Assembly (NCBI GenBank): GCA_029861955.1
Contig: JAOTYK010000014.1
Location: 1 to 64,000 of the forward strand
Reading direction: 5' to 3'
Source of the DNA: Acidobacteriota bacterium
Lineage (GTDB): Bacteria > Acidobacteriota > Polarisedimenticolia > Polarisedimenticolales > Polarisedimenticolaceae
DNA length: 64,000 bases
Part shown: piece after piece, positions 18,723 through 27,450 of the stretch
Layout: the number at the start of each line of letters is the position of its first letter
Numbering within the stretch: the first letter of the stretch is position 1
Notes under the pieces: generated by a model
What the model saw: the letters and a program-made list of their open reading frames with translations, nothing else
Told to the model about the DNA's origin: nothing
The model's database searches: none
Translations under genes and position numbers: made by a program

Positions 18723-20084
18723 ATGGCGATCAATGGAAATATCTCGACCATGTCTCTCACCGATCTCCTGCGCTGGGCGCATGGGAATCGGAAGCAAGGC
18801 GTTCTGGAACTAGAGCGAAACAAGATTCGCAAACAGATCCTCTTCGAGCAAGGGCGAATCGCCTCCTGCTCGACGCAGGATCCCACCCTACTACTGGGAC
18901 AGTTTCTCATCTCTCGGGGCAAGATCACGCCGGCGCAGTTGAAGGAGTGCCTGGCCATGCAGGAGGAGTCCGGCCAGACTCTCGGCATCATCCTGCCGGA
19001 ACTTGGTCTGATGACCACCGAGGAGCTCGACGACGAGTGTCGCGCCAAGGTCGAGGAGAGCCTCTACGGTCTGTTCGATTGGACCGAAGCCGTCTTCCGA
19101 TTCAACGAATTCGTCGACATCGAGGGACACGCCATCGCCATCGATCTCGAGGTTGAGGAGGTCATCGAGAAGGGCACCCTTCGTCGCCAGGAGTTGGAGC
19201 GGATTCGAGGTGTCTTCACCCATTCCGCCATCGTGCTGCAACAGACCGATCAGCAGACGCCTGCAAAAATCCGGACCAGCGGGATGGCTTCGCGGATCCT
19301 CGATACCATCGACGGAGAGCGCAGCATCGCCGAGATCCTGCTTCATGCCCACGCGACCGAATACCTGGTCCTCCGTTTTCTTTTTACGCTGTTCCAGCGC
19401 AATGTCGTCTCGATCCGCGAGGAGTACGAGGGCACTCGGGGCAACACGTTGTTGGATTCGCCGGAACCGGCCGTCGATTGTCCCGCAGTGGACCCGGTCG
19501 CCGAAGAGCCCATCGTGAACCCGGAAGTTGCCGACGTTGTCGATGATCAAGAACCCATTGACATCGACATTCAGTTTTCGACACCCGAAGAGTTGTTATC
19601 CGGCGTGACGTCCGTCGAGACGCCCGTCGAGCCGCCAAGCGAGGCACCTCATGTTTCGGAGCTTGGTTCCAGGATTCGACTCTACGAGCAACTGGTCGAG
19701 CGTGGGGAGTACTACGGCGCACTGGACATAATCAGCGATTGCTACCGACGACATCCAGGCGATAGCTACCTCCGTCATCTGGTCTTGCAGGCGGAATCGA
19801 GCTTCCTGAAAGACGCACGACAAGGAACGCTGGAGCTTACGCGGGTGCCGGTGGCGATCATCTCACCGGAGCAGGCCAGCGAAGCGATTCAGCCTAGCGA
19901 GCGGTTCCTGATGGGCATGCTGGACGGCAAGAATAATATCAAGTCGATCCTGTGGACAGCACCCCTGCGCGAACTGGATCTGTTTCGCGCGCTGTATCAA
20001 CTACTCGTCAAGGGCATGATCGAGTTGAGGGATGCGGACGGGGCTAACGAAGGGATTCGTCCTGCGGCCGTCCTCTGGGTCTGA
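18723..20084 (+). CDS. DUF4388 (PATAN) domain protein
   Basis: The protein has 453 residues. The N-terminus (INGNISTMSLTDLLRWA, KQGVLELE) is the start of a DUF4388/PATAN domain, found in myxobacteria, cyanobacteria and acidobacteria in signalling and motility proteins. Residues ~55-85 (LLLGQFLISRGKITPAQL) resemble the MshEN/GspE-type N-terminal helical motif. Two later stretches, DGERSIAEIL and DGKNNIKSIL, look like repeats of one helical module. A TPR-like helix pair (residues ~320-360) lies between them. The middle is acidic and rich in Pro, Val and Glu, likely a linker. No enzyme motif is visible. AAGGAG precedes the ATG by 8 nt. Confidence 0.85.
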   Translation: MAINGNISTMSLTDLLRWAHGNRKQGVLELERNKIRKQILFEQGRIASCSTQDPTLLLGQFLISRGKITPAQLKECLAMQEESGQTLGIILPELGLMTTEELDDECRAKVEESLYGLFDWTEAVFRFNEFVDIEGHAIAIDLEVEEVIEKGTLRRQELERIRGVFTHSAIVLQQTDQQTPAKIRTSGMASRILDTIDGERSIAEILLHAHATEYLVLRFLFTLFQRNVVSIREEYEGTRGNTLLDSPEPAVDCPAVDPVAEEPIVNPEVADVVDDQEPIDIDIQFSTPEELLSGVTSVETPVEPPSEAPHVSELGSRIRLYEQLVERGEYYGALDIISDCYRRHPGDSYLRHLVLQAESSFLKDARQGTLELTRVPVAIISPEQASEAIQPSERFLMGMLDGKNNIKSILWTAPLRELDLFRALYQLLVKGMIELRDADGANEGIRPAAVLWV

Positions 20085-20099
20085 TACCAACGTTGACGT

Positions 20100-21695
20100 A
20101 TGCTGCACGATGCCGGAGGCATCTTGCAGTCACACAGCAAAACTGACACGACGTGGTTCCGCTGTCTCGGCGTCGGTCTCCTGTTGGCGATCCAGTTTGC
20201 GATCCTCATTCCGGGAATCCTGGACCTGACCGCGACCTACGATGAGCACACCCACCTTCCGTCGGGTTACACGTATCTGAAGACCGGTGACTTCCGTCTT
20301 AACTCGCAGCACCCTCCGTTCGTGAAACTGCTGGCGGCGACGCCGCTCCTGGCTCTGGAGCCCCAGCTGAATCTCAACGACCCGGCCTGGCGTGGACCGC
20401 GACAGGACGAGTGGGCGTTTGGCGCTCGGTTCCTCTACACCAACGACACCGACCGACTGCTGTTCTGGGGGCGTCTACCGGTCGTCTTGTTGTCGCTGCT
20501 GTTGTCGGGCTACGTCTTCGTCTGGGCGCGCCAGCTGTTCTGCCCCGCCGCAGGCTGGTTATCCCTACTGTTGAGCGTCTTTTCGCCGACGCTTCTGGCC
20601 CACTCGCGATTCGTCACGTTCGACGCACCTCTGGCGGTCTTCGTGACGATGGCGCTCTACCACTTCTGGCGTTGGCAGCGAGACGGCACGACTCTTCACG
20701 CCAGCCTGGGCGGGCTTGCGTTGGGTCTGGCGCTGGCGACGAAGTTCTCGGGTCTGATCTTGTTGCCGGTGTTGGCGATTCTCCTGGGTCTCTGTGCGGT
20801 GCAGAAGGTGCAGCGCACGGGGAAGCTATTGCTGGGTGCGGCTCTGGCGTTGGCTCTGGCGGCTCTGGTCATTCAGGCCTGTTATTTCTTTCCGTTCAGC
20901 TTCGAGCCCTATCTTGACGGGGTGACGCGGGTCAACGCCGATCGAGACCCGAACTTTTCCTACTTCCTGATGGGAGAGTTCAGCACCGGCGGCTTCTGGA
21001 ATTACTTCCTGGTCGCATTCCTCGTCAAGACACCGCTGCCGCTGTTGCTCGGTCTGCTGGCAACCGGGGCACTCTATCGACGCTTCAAAAGGATCTCGCT
21101 GAGAGACGAGGCGTTCTTGTGGGTCCCGGTGTTGCTGTTCCTGTTGGTGACTTCGTGGAAGGCCGACAACATCGGAGTTCGTTATCTCTTGCCGATTTAC
21201 CCCCTACTCTTCATCGCGGTTGGGCGACTGGCAAAGGGATGGAACGGCGGACGGCCATCGCGCGTGGCGTTAGTGCTCCTGGTGTTGTGGTACGCCGGCG
21301 GGACGTTACGGGTTCAACCCGATCAACTGGCGTTCTTCAATGAGATCGCCGGCGGTGCCGAGGGCGGGCATCGTTGGCTGGACGACTCGAACATCTCGTG
21401 GGGGCAGGACGTAAAACGAATCAAGTGGTGGATGGATGACAACGGGGTGGACCGCATCAAGTTCCGCTACGGTCGGAACGTCGCACCGGGTCACTACGGA
21501 ATCCGTAGCGTGCCGGTCTCCGACGCCGAATGGCTCGGGGACCCGCCTCCCGGTCTGTACGCGTTCGATACCCACGAGTTGATCCGTGGCCGATTGCACG
21601 AGCAAAAGAACCCGGCGTTCAAGACCGACTGGTTGGAGCGCTACGAGCCGATCGCACGGATCGGTTACTCGTGCTACGTCTTTCGTTTCGACTAA
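20100..21695 (+). CDS. GT-C fold glycosyltransferase (GT39/ArnT-like), membrane protein
   Basis: The protein has 531 residues with about ten to twelve membrane helices. The first periplasmic loop holds TYDEHTHLPSGYTY, with the acidic pair expected of polyprenyl-phosphate-sugar-dependent transferases, followed by NSQHPPFVKLL. The C-terminal ~130 residues are soluble (DDSNISWGQDVKRIKWW) and resemble domains in PMT-like proteins of Acidobacteria. It likely transfers a sugar from a lipid carrier to a protein or glycan in the periplasm; donor and acceptor are unknown. The ATG at 20100 lacks a good ribosome site, and a hairpin lies over the first codons. Its stop overlaps the convergent gene by 4 nt. 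Confidence 0.85.
   Translation: MLHDAGGILQSHSKTDTTWFRCLGVGLLLAIQFAILIPGILDLTATYDEHTHLPSGYTYLKTGDFRLNSQHPPFVKLLAATPLLALEPQLNLNDPAWRGPRQDEWAFGARFLYTNDTDRLLFWGRLPVVLLSLLLSGYVFVWARQLFCPAAGWLSLLLSVFSPTLLAHSRFVTFDAPLAVFVTMALYHFWRWQRDGTTLHASLGGLALGLALATKFSGLILLPVLAILLGLCAVQKVQRTGKLLLGAALALALAALVIQACYFFPFSFEPYLDGVTRVNADRDPNFSYFLMGEFSTGGFWNYFLVAFLVKTPLPLLLGLLATGALYRRFKRISLRDEAFLWVPVLLFLLVTSWKADNIGVRYLLPIYPLLFIAVGRLAKGWNGGRPSRVALVLLVLWYAGGTLRVQPDQLAFFNEIAGGAEGGHRWLDDSNISWGQDVKRIKWWMDDNGVDRIKFRYGRNVAPGHYGIRSVPVSDAEWLGDPPPGLYAFDTHELIRGRLHEQKNPAFKTDWLERYEPIARIGYSCYVFRFD
20105..20127 (+). promoter_or_regulatory. Hairpin at the start of the GT-C gene
   Basis: GATGCC (20109-20114) and GGCATC (20118-20123) form a 6-bp stem around GGA. 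Outer GCA and TGC extend it by three pairs across one mismatch. The loop and right arm contain a GGAGG, so the stem could hide a ribosome site if translation starts downstream of 20100. Confidence 0.3.
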
Positions 21696-23602
21696 CGCTC
21701 GAAGACGAACCGTGCCAGGGCCCATGAACGGATGGACACCCCGTCCTCGGTTGCCGGCTCGTACCGCCATCGCAGGACCGCACTGATCGCTGCCGCTTCC
21801 AGCGGAGATCCGCTCTGCCCCTCTTCGACCAGCACGCGACCGATACGGCCGTTCTCGTCCACCAGCACCTTCAACACGATCACGGCACGCTGACCCCGTT
21901 TCAGGGATCGCGGTGGGATCTCCGGATCGACTCGCTTCACCAGGATCGGTTCCGTGAGGACCGGCTCTGCGACCACCGGGGGCGATTCAACGATTTCGGG
22001 TTCCGGCTCCACGAACGGTTCGGGCTCCGGGACGCTGGCAACCTCCGGCTCGGCTTCGATCACCGGTTCGATTTCGACCACCGCGGGAGCTTCGACAACG
22101 GGTGTGGCGATGATCTCGACGGGCTCGGTTCTGACCGGCTCGGTTCTGATCGGCTCGGCAATCACCGGCTTCGATTCGACCACCGTCGGTTTGGGTTCCG
22201 GCTTCTTCGGCTCAGGTTTCTTGGGTTCGGGTTTCCTGGGTTCCGGTTTCGGCTGCACCGCCGCGACGGTTCGAACCGGTTTCTCGGCGACCTTCACCGG
22301 TTTCTTCGTGGGCGCCGGTTTCGGCTCCTCGACCGCGGCGGTCTCGGTTGGCTCCGGCGTTTCGGTCTCTTCCAGGAATGCCGGAGGCTTCATCGGTTCC
22401 GGCGCTTGCATCATGTTGATCTCGCCCAGTGTACCCGCCTGGGCGACTTCGGTGTTGCCGCCGGATCCGCTGTCGTCGCCGCCACCGCCAATCATCAGTA
22501 GCGTGATGCCACCGAACACGACGACGAAGCCGATACCGGCGGCGACCATCCAGGAACGGGAGGGTTTGCGAGCCGGGAGATCGGGGAACGAGACCTGTGC
22601 AGCCGGGGACCACGGCGCCGGTTTAGCCTCCGTCTCCTCGACGGGGTCGACGACGGTTGCGCCCGCCGGTTCGGTGACGGTCGCGTCTTCCGTCTCGATG
22701 ACCGGCTGGGCTTCGACGGCAGAGATCGTCTCGGCTTCCGCATCGTCGCTGACGGGGAGCGGCAGACTCGGCTCGATCGGTGCCTCGGCCGGGGGCAGCC
22801 CATCGTTGAACAGCGATTCCAGGTGGCTGTCGATATCCTGCCCGACGTCGTCGGACAGCTCAGCCTCGGCCGAGGCCAGATCGGACTGAGGCTCTTCGGC
22901 AGGCAGCGGCGGTAGGTCAATCGACTTCGGGTCACCGGCGGGTTCCTGCTGCATCTCCTGCAAGACGTGGGAAAAATCACCGCCGCTCTTGGCATCGACA
23001 ATCTCCGGCACTTCGGCCTCGTCCACGGTGCCGTCGTCGATGATCGACTCTAACGCACCCATGGCCGAGGAGACTTCTTCGCTCGGTAGGAGTGTCTTGC
23101 CACCATTGAGTGCCGCATCGGTCTGATCGGCGATCGACGAAGTCTCGTCCGGGGCCGGCGCGGCCTCATCGAGGGCGTCGGCGGCGGCATCGATCGCCGC
23201 GTTTCGTTCTTCCGTCGTCTGAGGTCGGGTGTCTCCGAGTAGTTCGCGACAGATGATGACGAGCTGTTCGGAATCGACGTTCTTGTCGATCAACTGGTCC
23301 CAACCACATTCGCCGACCGGGAGGGAGGCTGCCTGTTCGGCGATCTCGAGTCCTCCAAACAACACCATCGGCGTCGTGAGGCCCTCTTCCGTCGCGTTCA
23401 GGTCACGACAGAGGCGTATTCCGGAACCGTCGCAGATGGCGGCTTCGATCATCACCAGATGCGGTTTGTGTTCCGTCAACATCGCTGGCGCAGCGGCCGC
23501 GGTATCGCAGCTGACAACCTCGTAACCCGCCTCGACCAGAGGTTTACGAATGCTGTCGACAGCCTTTGAATCGCCGTCAACGATCAGAATCTTGTAGTCC
23601 AC
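21692..23602 (-). CDS. Degenerate receiver domain fused to a TonB C-terminal domain
   Basis: The protein has 636 residues. Residues 1-120 form a receiver-like domain (YKILIVDGD, Lys in LIDKN), but the phospho-acceptor position is Glu53 (HLVMIEAAICDGSG). Residues ~120-340 are acidic and disordered. A membrane helix spans about 350-372 (MVAAGIGFVVVFGGITLLM). A Pro/Glu/Lys-rich linker with tandem KPEPKKPEPKK repeats follows, able to span the periplasm. The last ~80 residues are a TonB C-terminal domain (PEIPPRSLKRGQRAVIVLKV, ISAVLRWRYEPA). It would couple the energised inner membrane to TonB-dependent receptors such as that at 3272-5683. No ExbB/ExbD genes are nearby. The domain combination is unusual. 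Confidence 0.88.
   Translation of the reverse strand: MDYKILIVDGDSKAVDSIRKPLVEAGYEVVSCDTAAAAPAMLTEHKPHLVMIEAAICDGSGIRLCRDLNATEEGLTTPMVLFGGLEIAEQAASLPVGECGWDQLIDKNVDSEQLVIICRELLGDTRPQTTEERNAAIDAAADALDEAAPAPDETSSIADQTDAALNGGKTLLPSEEVSSAMGALESIIDDGTVDEAEVPEIVDAKSGGDFSHVLQEMQQEPAGDPKSIDLPPLPAEEPQSDLASAEAELSDDVGQDIDSHLESLFNDGLPPAEAPIEPSLPLPVSDDAEAETISAVEAQPVIETEDATVTEPAGATVVDPVEETEAKPAPWSPAAQVSFPDLPARKPSRSWMVAAGIGFVVVFGGITLLMIGGGGDDSGSGGNTEVAQAGTLGEINMMQAPEPMKPPAFLEETETPEPTETAAVEEPKPAPTKKPVKVAEKPVRTVAAVQPKPEPRKPEPKKPEPKKPEPKPTVVESKPVIAEPIRTEPVRTEPVEIIATPVVEAPAVVEIEPVIEAEPEVASVPEPEPFVEPEPEIVESPPVVAEPVLTEPILVKRVDPEIPPRSLKRGQRAVIVLKVLVDENGRIGRVLVEEGQSGSPLEAAAISAVLRWRYEPATEDGVSIRSWALARFVFER
22185..22255 (-). 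repeat. Tandem Pro-Glu-Lys codon repeats in the TonB linker
   Basis: Imperfect ~12-nt direct repeats here encode the KPEPKKPEP units of the periplasmic linker. They are within the receiver-TonB gene and are typical of TonB proteins. Confidence 0.6.
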
Positions 23603-23650
23603 GATGCCGTCCCCTGTCTTCCGTTTGGAATCACCTCATAAAGAAGATAG

Positions 23651-23663
23651 GTTCCCCGGGAAC
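23651..23663 (-). terminator. Possible weak terminator, GTTCCC/GGGAAC palindrome
   Basis: GTTCCC and GGGAAC flank one base in the 98-nt spacer downstream of the acyl-CoA ligase gene. Read on the minus strand it is followed by a pyrimidine-rich CTATCTTCTTTAT stretch. The stem is short, so this is tentative. Confidence 0.3.
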
Positions 23664-23700
23664 GGGCTTTCAAGCGACGGCGATTACAATGTCGTAACTG

Positions 23701-25497
23701 TCAGTCGGGGGCGGGGCCGTTGTCGTAGAGCGCGGCGAGAGCATCCCCGTATCGCTCGAAAACCACCTTACGCTTGACCTTCATCGTAGGCGTCAATTCG
23801 CCGTTCTCGATGGACAAATCGTCGGCGATCAGGTGGATTCGCTTGACGGTCTCGAACGAGGCCAACTGCTCGTTGAGACGCTGGATCTCCTCCTCGACCC
23901 GACGCCGCAGGTCCGGGTGGTTGGAAAGGGTCTCGACGGTCTCACCGTCATGCCCGTGATCCTTGGCCCAGCTCTCGACCGCCGAGTGCTCCAGGGTGAT
24001 CAGGGCGACGATGAACTTCCGACGATCGCCATAGGCGACCGCGTGACTGACAAACGGCGACGTCCGGAGGATGCGCTCGATGCGTTGCGGGGCGATGTTC
24101 TTGCCACCGGCGGTGACGATCAGGTCCTTCTTTCGGTCGGTGATTGTCAGGTAGCCATCGTCTATCTCGCCGATATCTCCGGAATGCAGCCAACCGTCGG
24201 CGTCGATCGACTCGGCCGTCGCCTCGTCGTTCTTGAAGTAGCCCTTCATCACGTTGCGGCCACGGAACAACACCTCCCCGTCCGAGGCGATGGAGATTTC
24301 GATACCGGGTCCGGCCAGACCCACCGTTCCGAATCGGTTGTCGACCTTCGTGTTTACATTGCTGAACGAAGAGTTCTCGGTCATGCCGATCCCCTCCAGG
24401 ATCAGCACCCCGGCCGCGTGAAAGAACTCGGCCAGGGTTTGATTCAACGGCGCGGCACCGGAGACACCGAAGACCATCTGTCCACCGAACACATCCTGAA
24501 TCTTCTTGAACGCGATCCGGTGGGCGACGGCGTTCTTCAGCCGCAGTCCCAACGGGATCGGTTGACCGGCTTGCTCCAGCCGACTGCGTTGATGCCCCAC
24601 CGCCATCGCCCAGTAGAAGAGCGTCTTGCGGATCCCCCCGCAGGCATCGGCAGTCGCGGTGATCCGGTCGTAGATCTTCTCGTAGACCCGTGGGACACAG
24701 GGCACCCAGTGGGGTCTCACCTCTCGGAGCGCCTCCGGCAGTCGGGCCAGGTTGTCGCAAAAGGCGACCTCGGTGCCGTCCCGTAGGCACCACCAGACCA
24801 CCAACCGACCGTAGACATGGGCTAACGGTAGGAACAGAAGCGTCGTGTAGTTCTTCCCCGCCAGACTCAGACGTTGCGAGACGGACCACGTCGTGAACAA
24901 CAGATTGTCGTGGGTGATCATCACCCCCTTCGGCACACCGGTGGTTCCCGACGTGTAGACGATGGTGGCCAACGAGTCGGGAGTCAATTGTCCCCATCGT
25001 TCCTGCAGCGTCTCCTCGGTCACTTCCTCGGCGAGAGCCAGGAAGTCGTCGAACGAGAGGATCTGTTCCTCAGGGATGCTCTCGCCTTCAAAGGTGACGA
25101 TGCAGCGGATTCGTGGTAGCTGGCCGCGGACCTCTCGGATCTTATCCAGTTGCTCCGACCCGTCGACAAACAGCAGATCCGCATCGCTGTGCTCCAGGAT
25201 GTAGCGACAGTCCTCGGGCAGGTTGGAGGGGTAGATCCCGACGGTCACGCCGCCACAGAGAACGTTCCCGACGTCGGCCAGCATCCACTCGTAGGAGGTC
25301 TCGCCCAGGATGGCGACCCGATCGCCGACCTGGACTCCGAGGGAGATCAGCGCTCGCGACGTGATTCGCGCGACGCGGTAGGATTCTCGTCGCGTAACGG
25401 AAACCCATTGTTCATCTTTGGCGTAGCGGAAAGCGGCCTGAGTTGGGAAACTGTCCGTGAGGTCGCGAAGTAACTCACAGACGTTTTGATGCTCCAT
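23701..25497 (-). CDS. Long-chain fatty acid-CoA ligase (AMP-dependent synthetase)
   Basis: This 598-residue member of the ANL superfamily activates fatty acids through an acyl-adenylate and joins them to CoA. The P-loop-like TIVYTSGTTGVPKGVMITH, the AMP site EGIGMTENS and the hinge GDIGEIDDGYLTITDRKKDLI are intact. Its length matches the FAA1/FadD15 long-chain group. GGAGGA precedes the ATG by about 9-10 nt. It is divergent from tag and lies upstream of the receiver-TonB gene with a 98-nt gap, so it may have its own transcript. Confidence 0.95.
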   Translation of the reverse strand: MEHQNVCELLRDLTDSFPTQAAFRYAKDEQWVSVTRRESYRVARITSRALISLGVQVGDRVAILGETSYEWMLADVGNVLCGGVTVGIYPSNLPEDCRYILEHSDADLLFVDGSEQLDKIREVRGQLPRIRCIVTFEGESIPEEQILSFDDFLALAEEVTEETLQERWGQLTPDSLATIVYTSGTTGVPKGVMITHDNLLFTTWSVSQRLSLAGKNYTTLLFLPLAHVYGRLVVWWCLRDGTEVAFCDNLARLPEALREVRPHWVPCVPRVYEKIYDRITATADACGGIRKTLFYWAMAVGHQRSRLEQAGQPIPLGLRLKNAVAHRIAFKKIQDVFGGQMVFGVSGAAPLNQTLAEFFHAAGVLILEGIGMTENSSFSNVNTKVDNRFGTVGLAGPGIEISIASDGEVLFRGRNVMKGYFKNDEATAESIDADGWLHSGDIGEIDDGYLTITDRKKDLIVTAGGKNIAPQRIERILRTSPFVSHAVAYGDRRKFIVALITLEHSAVESWAKDHGHDGETVETLSNHPDLRRRVEEEIQRLNEQLASFETVKRIHLIADDLSIENGELTPTMKVKRKVVFERYGDALAALYDNGPAPD

Positions 25498-25566
25498 GGG
25501 GGCCGGTCCTCCGGCGCCGATGGTAGACCAGTTCCGGTAGGGTACAAAGCCTCACAGTCAGGAGAG

Positions 25567-26154
25567 ATGCAGGTGGCACGCAAGACACGAAAGCGCTGTT
25601 GGTGGTGTGGGGACGATCCTCTTTACGTTTCCTACCACGACAAGGAGTGGGGAAAACCGATCCGCCGAGATCGAAAGCTATTCGAGATGTTGATCCTCGA
25701 GGGGGCGCAGGCCGGTCTCAGTTGGATCACGGTCCTTCGCAAACGGGATCGCTACCGAGAGCAGTTCCGTCAGTTCGATCCGGCGGTGGTGGCCGCGTTC
25801 GGCAAGGCCGACGTCCAGCGGATGATGGCCGACCCCGGCGTCATCCGAAATCGGGCCAAGCTAGAGTCGGCCATCGACAACGCGCGTGTGTTTCTTAAAA
25901 TAAGGGACGAATTCGGCACCTTCAGCAAGTACCTATGGGGCTTCGTGGACGGCCAACCGATCATCCACCGTCGTCGGCGACCGAAAGACGTTCCGGCCAA
26001 GACGCCACTCGCAGAGAGTCTCAGCAAGGATCTCAAGACGCGGGGGATGCGTTTCGTCGGTCCGACCATCCTCTATGCCTACATGCAGTCGGTAGGGATG
26101 GTGAACGATCACCTGGTGGACTGTTTTCGGTATCCGGAACTGGGAGGTCGCTAG
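25567..26154 (+). CDS. tag: DNA-3-methyladenine glycosylase I
   Basis: This 195-residue base-excision repair enzyme removes 3-methyladenine from DNA. Zinc-ligand residues are visible: the N-terminal RCWWCG cysteine, His in SYHDKEWG, and HxxxC in NDHLVDC. Glu in EGAQAGLSW is the base-recognition residue. The length is normal for Tag (~187-200). GGAG lies only 2 nt before the ATG at 25567 but 8 nt before an in-frame GTG at 25573, so the true start may be GTG two codons later. A longer upstream frame overlaps the divergent ligase gene and is rejected. Its stop shares CTAG with the convergent HDOD gene. Confidence 0.95.
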   Translation: MQVARKTRKRCWWCGDDPLYVSYHDKEWGKPIRRDRKLFEMLILEGAQAGLSWITVLRKRDRYREQFRQFDPAVVAAFGKADVQRMMADPGVIRNRAKLESAIDNARVFLKIRDEFGTFSKYLWGFVDGQPIIHRRRRPKDVPAKTPLAESLSKDLKTRGMRFVGPTILYAYMQSVGMVNDHLVDCFRYPELGGR

Positions 26155-26954
26155 AGTTCATCCGTGAGCTGCTGAACCTTCAGGTGCATCTCGTACAACT
26201 CCCCCATCAGCAGCAGGAACTCGGCTTCACTGCATCCCATCGTGGTCAGCGCGACCTCACGGATCTCGTTCTTCCGGACGTCGGTCATCTCCGTGGTTGA
26301 CAATCCGGAAAGCAAGTTGGCCAGACAGATCAACTGCTGCTGATCGTCCAGATGACCGCCGGAGAGATCTTCCAGTTCGTGTTTCAGGCATGCGCGCAAC
26401 ACCGACCCCGGTAGTTTCCACCGACGACAGAGGGCGGTGCCCATGTCCGCGTGGCTCGGCATCGTCAAGGAGGCCTCGGCTTCGCAGAGGCTCAGACCCT
26501 TTTGCCCGGCATGAACCTGCAGTTGTCGATAGGCATCGGGAAAGAACTTCATGTAGACAAGTTTGCCGATGTCATGGAGCGACGCGGCGATGTGCAGCTC
26601 CTCCAGGTCGCAGGTGGTCATGTGCCGTCGCGCGATCTGTCGTGCCGCCAGGGCGGTGTGGAAGGCGTGATACCAGAAGTCGCGGAACGCGTCGGGGTCG
26701 TCGGGAGTCAGGCGATCCATCACGGCCACCGTCAGACCGATCCGCTGCATCTCGTCGGCACCGAGGTAGGCCGCGGCGTGTCGCAGTTCTCCGATCGGGC
26801 GGGCGAGATCGTAGTAGGCTGAATTGACGATCTTGAGGGATCGGGGGACCAGATTAGGGGCGGCGGCGGGGAGATCTCCCGCCGGTAGCGGCGGCAGGTC
26901 GAAACGATCACCCAAAAACGAGCGCGGATCCTGGATCTGTCCCGTCGATGGCAT
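26151..26954 (-). CDS. HDOD domain protein with a shortened N-terminal region
   Basis: The protein has 267 residues. It has the HDOD pattern (DLPPLPAG, LKIVNSAYYDL, RHAAAYLGADEMQRI) and the HD-like LHDIGKLVYMKFFPDAY. HDOD proteins act in signalling, often with c-di-GMP or chemotaxis systems, and have no proven catalysis. Between LPPLP and NSAYY there are only about 20 residues where the family usually has 35-40, so part of the first helices is missing; no frameshift explains it. The ATG at 26952-26954 has no clear ribosome site. A longer frame through the AT-rich region is not credible. Confidence 0.85.
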   Translation of the reverse strand: MPSTGQIQDPRSFLGDRFDLPPLPAGDLPAAAPNLVPRSLKIVNSAYYDLARPIGELRHAAAYLGADEMQRIGLTVAVMDRLTPDDPDAFRDFWYHAFHTALAARQIARRHMTTCDLEELHIAASLHDIGKLVYMKFFPDAYRQLQVHAGQKGLSLCEAEASLTMPSHADMGTALCRRWKLPGSVLRACLKHELEDLSGGHLDDQQQLICLANLLSGLSTTEMTDVRKNEIREVALTTMGCSEAEFLLLMGELYEMHLKVQQLTDEL

Positions 26955-27021
26955 GAAGCAATTTAGTGTTATTCCCTTTCCAATTACAATAATTATCTGA
27001 TTTTCATATCTGGAGCTATAA
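26955..27021. promoter_or_regulatory. AT-rich divergent promoter region
   Basis: These 67 nt between HDOD and the YjbQ-family gene are only about 27 % GC, against about 60 % around them. On the minus strand TTGTAA, an 18-nt spacer and TAAATT could be a sigma-70 promoter for the HDOD gene. On the plus strand TTACAA and TATCTG are 17 nt apart. GGAG at 27012-27015 is the ribosome site for the plus-strand gene. Confidence 0.5.
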
Positions 27022-27441
27022 ATCCAACAGCAAACCACAGAATTTATTATCGAAACCCCCGGGAAGCGACTAATCGACATCACCGAGGAGATCGTCGGCT
27101 GGGTGGGGGATCAGGGGATCCCGACGGGACTCCTCACGCTCCATCTCCAGCACACCTCCGCCTCGCTCCTGATTCAGGAGAACGCGGATCCGGAGGTGCA
27201 ACGGGATCTGGAGCGGTTCTTCGCCCGCCTGGTGCCCGAGGGCGACCCGCTCTTTCGACACACCTGTGAGGGGCCCGACGACATGCCGGCCCATGTGCGG
27301 ACGGCGCTGACGGCGACGGGGCTCTCCATCCCGGTCCGGGACGGTCGGCCGACCCTGGGGACCTGGCAGGGGATCTATCTGTACGAACACCGAACGGCAC
27401 CCCACCGTCGTAGAATCGCCGCCCACCTTCTGGGTCAGTGA
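27022..27441 (+). CDS. YjbQ/UPF0047 family protein with apparent AUC start
   Basis: The family is also called secondary thiamine-phosphate synthase; its true role is unclear. From 27022 the frame gives 140 residues with the complete fold: QQTTEFIIETPGKRLIDIT, LQHTSASLLIQENADP, EGPDDMPAH and GTWQGIYLYEHR. A TAA stop at 27019-27021 blocks extension. No ATG, GTG or TTG occurs in frame until GTG 27103, which would delete the first 27 residues that match the family. GGAG at 27012-27015 is 6 nt before ATC 27022, so AUC seems to be the start. A mutated ATG is the alternative. Confidence 0.8.
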   Translation: MQQQTTEFIIETPGKRLIDITEEIVGWVGDQGIPTGLLTLHLQHTSASLLIQENADPEVQRDLERFFARLVPEGDPLFRHTCEGPDDMPAHVRTALTATGLSIPVRDGRPTLGTWQGIYLYEHRTAPHRRRIAAHLLGQ

Positions 27442-27450
27442 GCCGCCGCG

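Noticed and set aside
22185-22255. Short tandem repeats considered as a CRISPR-like array
   Set aside because: Units are about 12 nt with no spacers and are codons of the TonB Pro/Glu/Lys linker.
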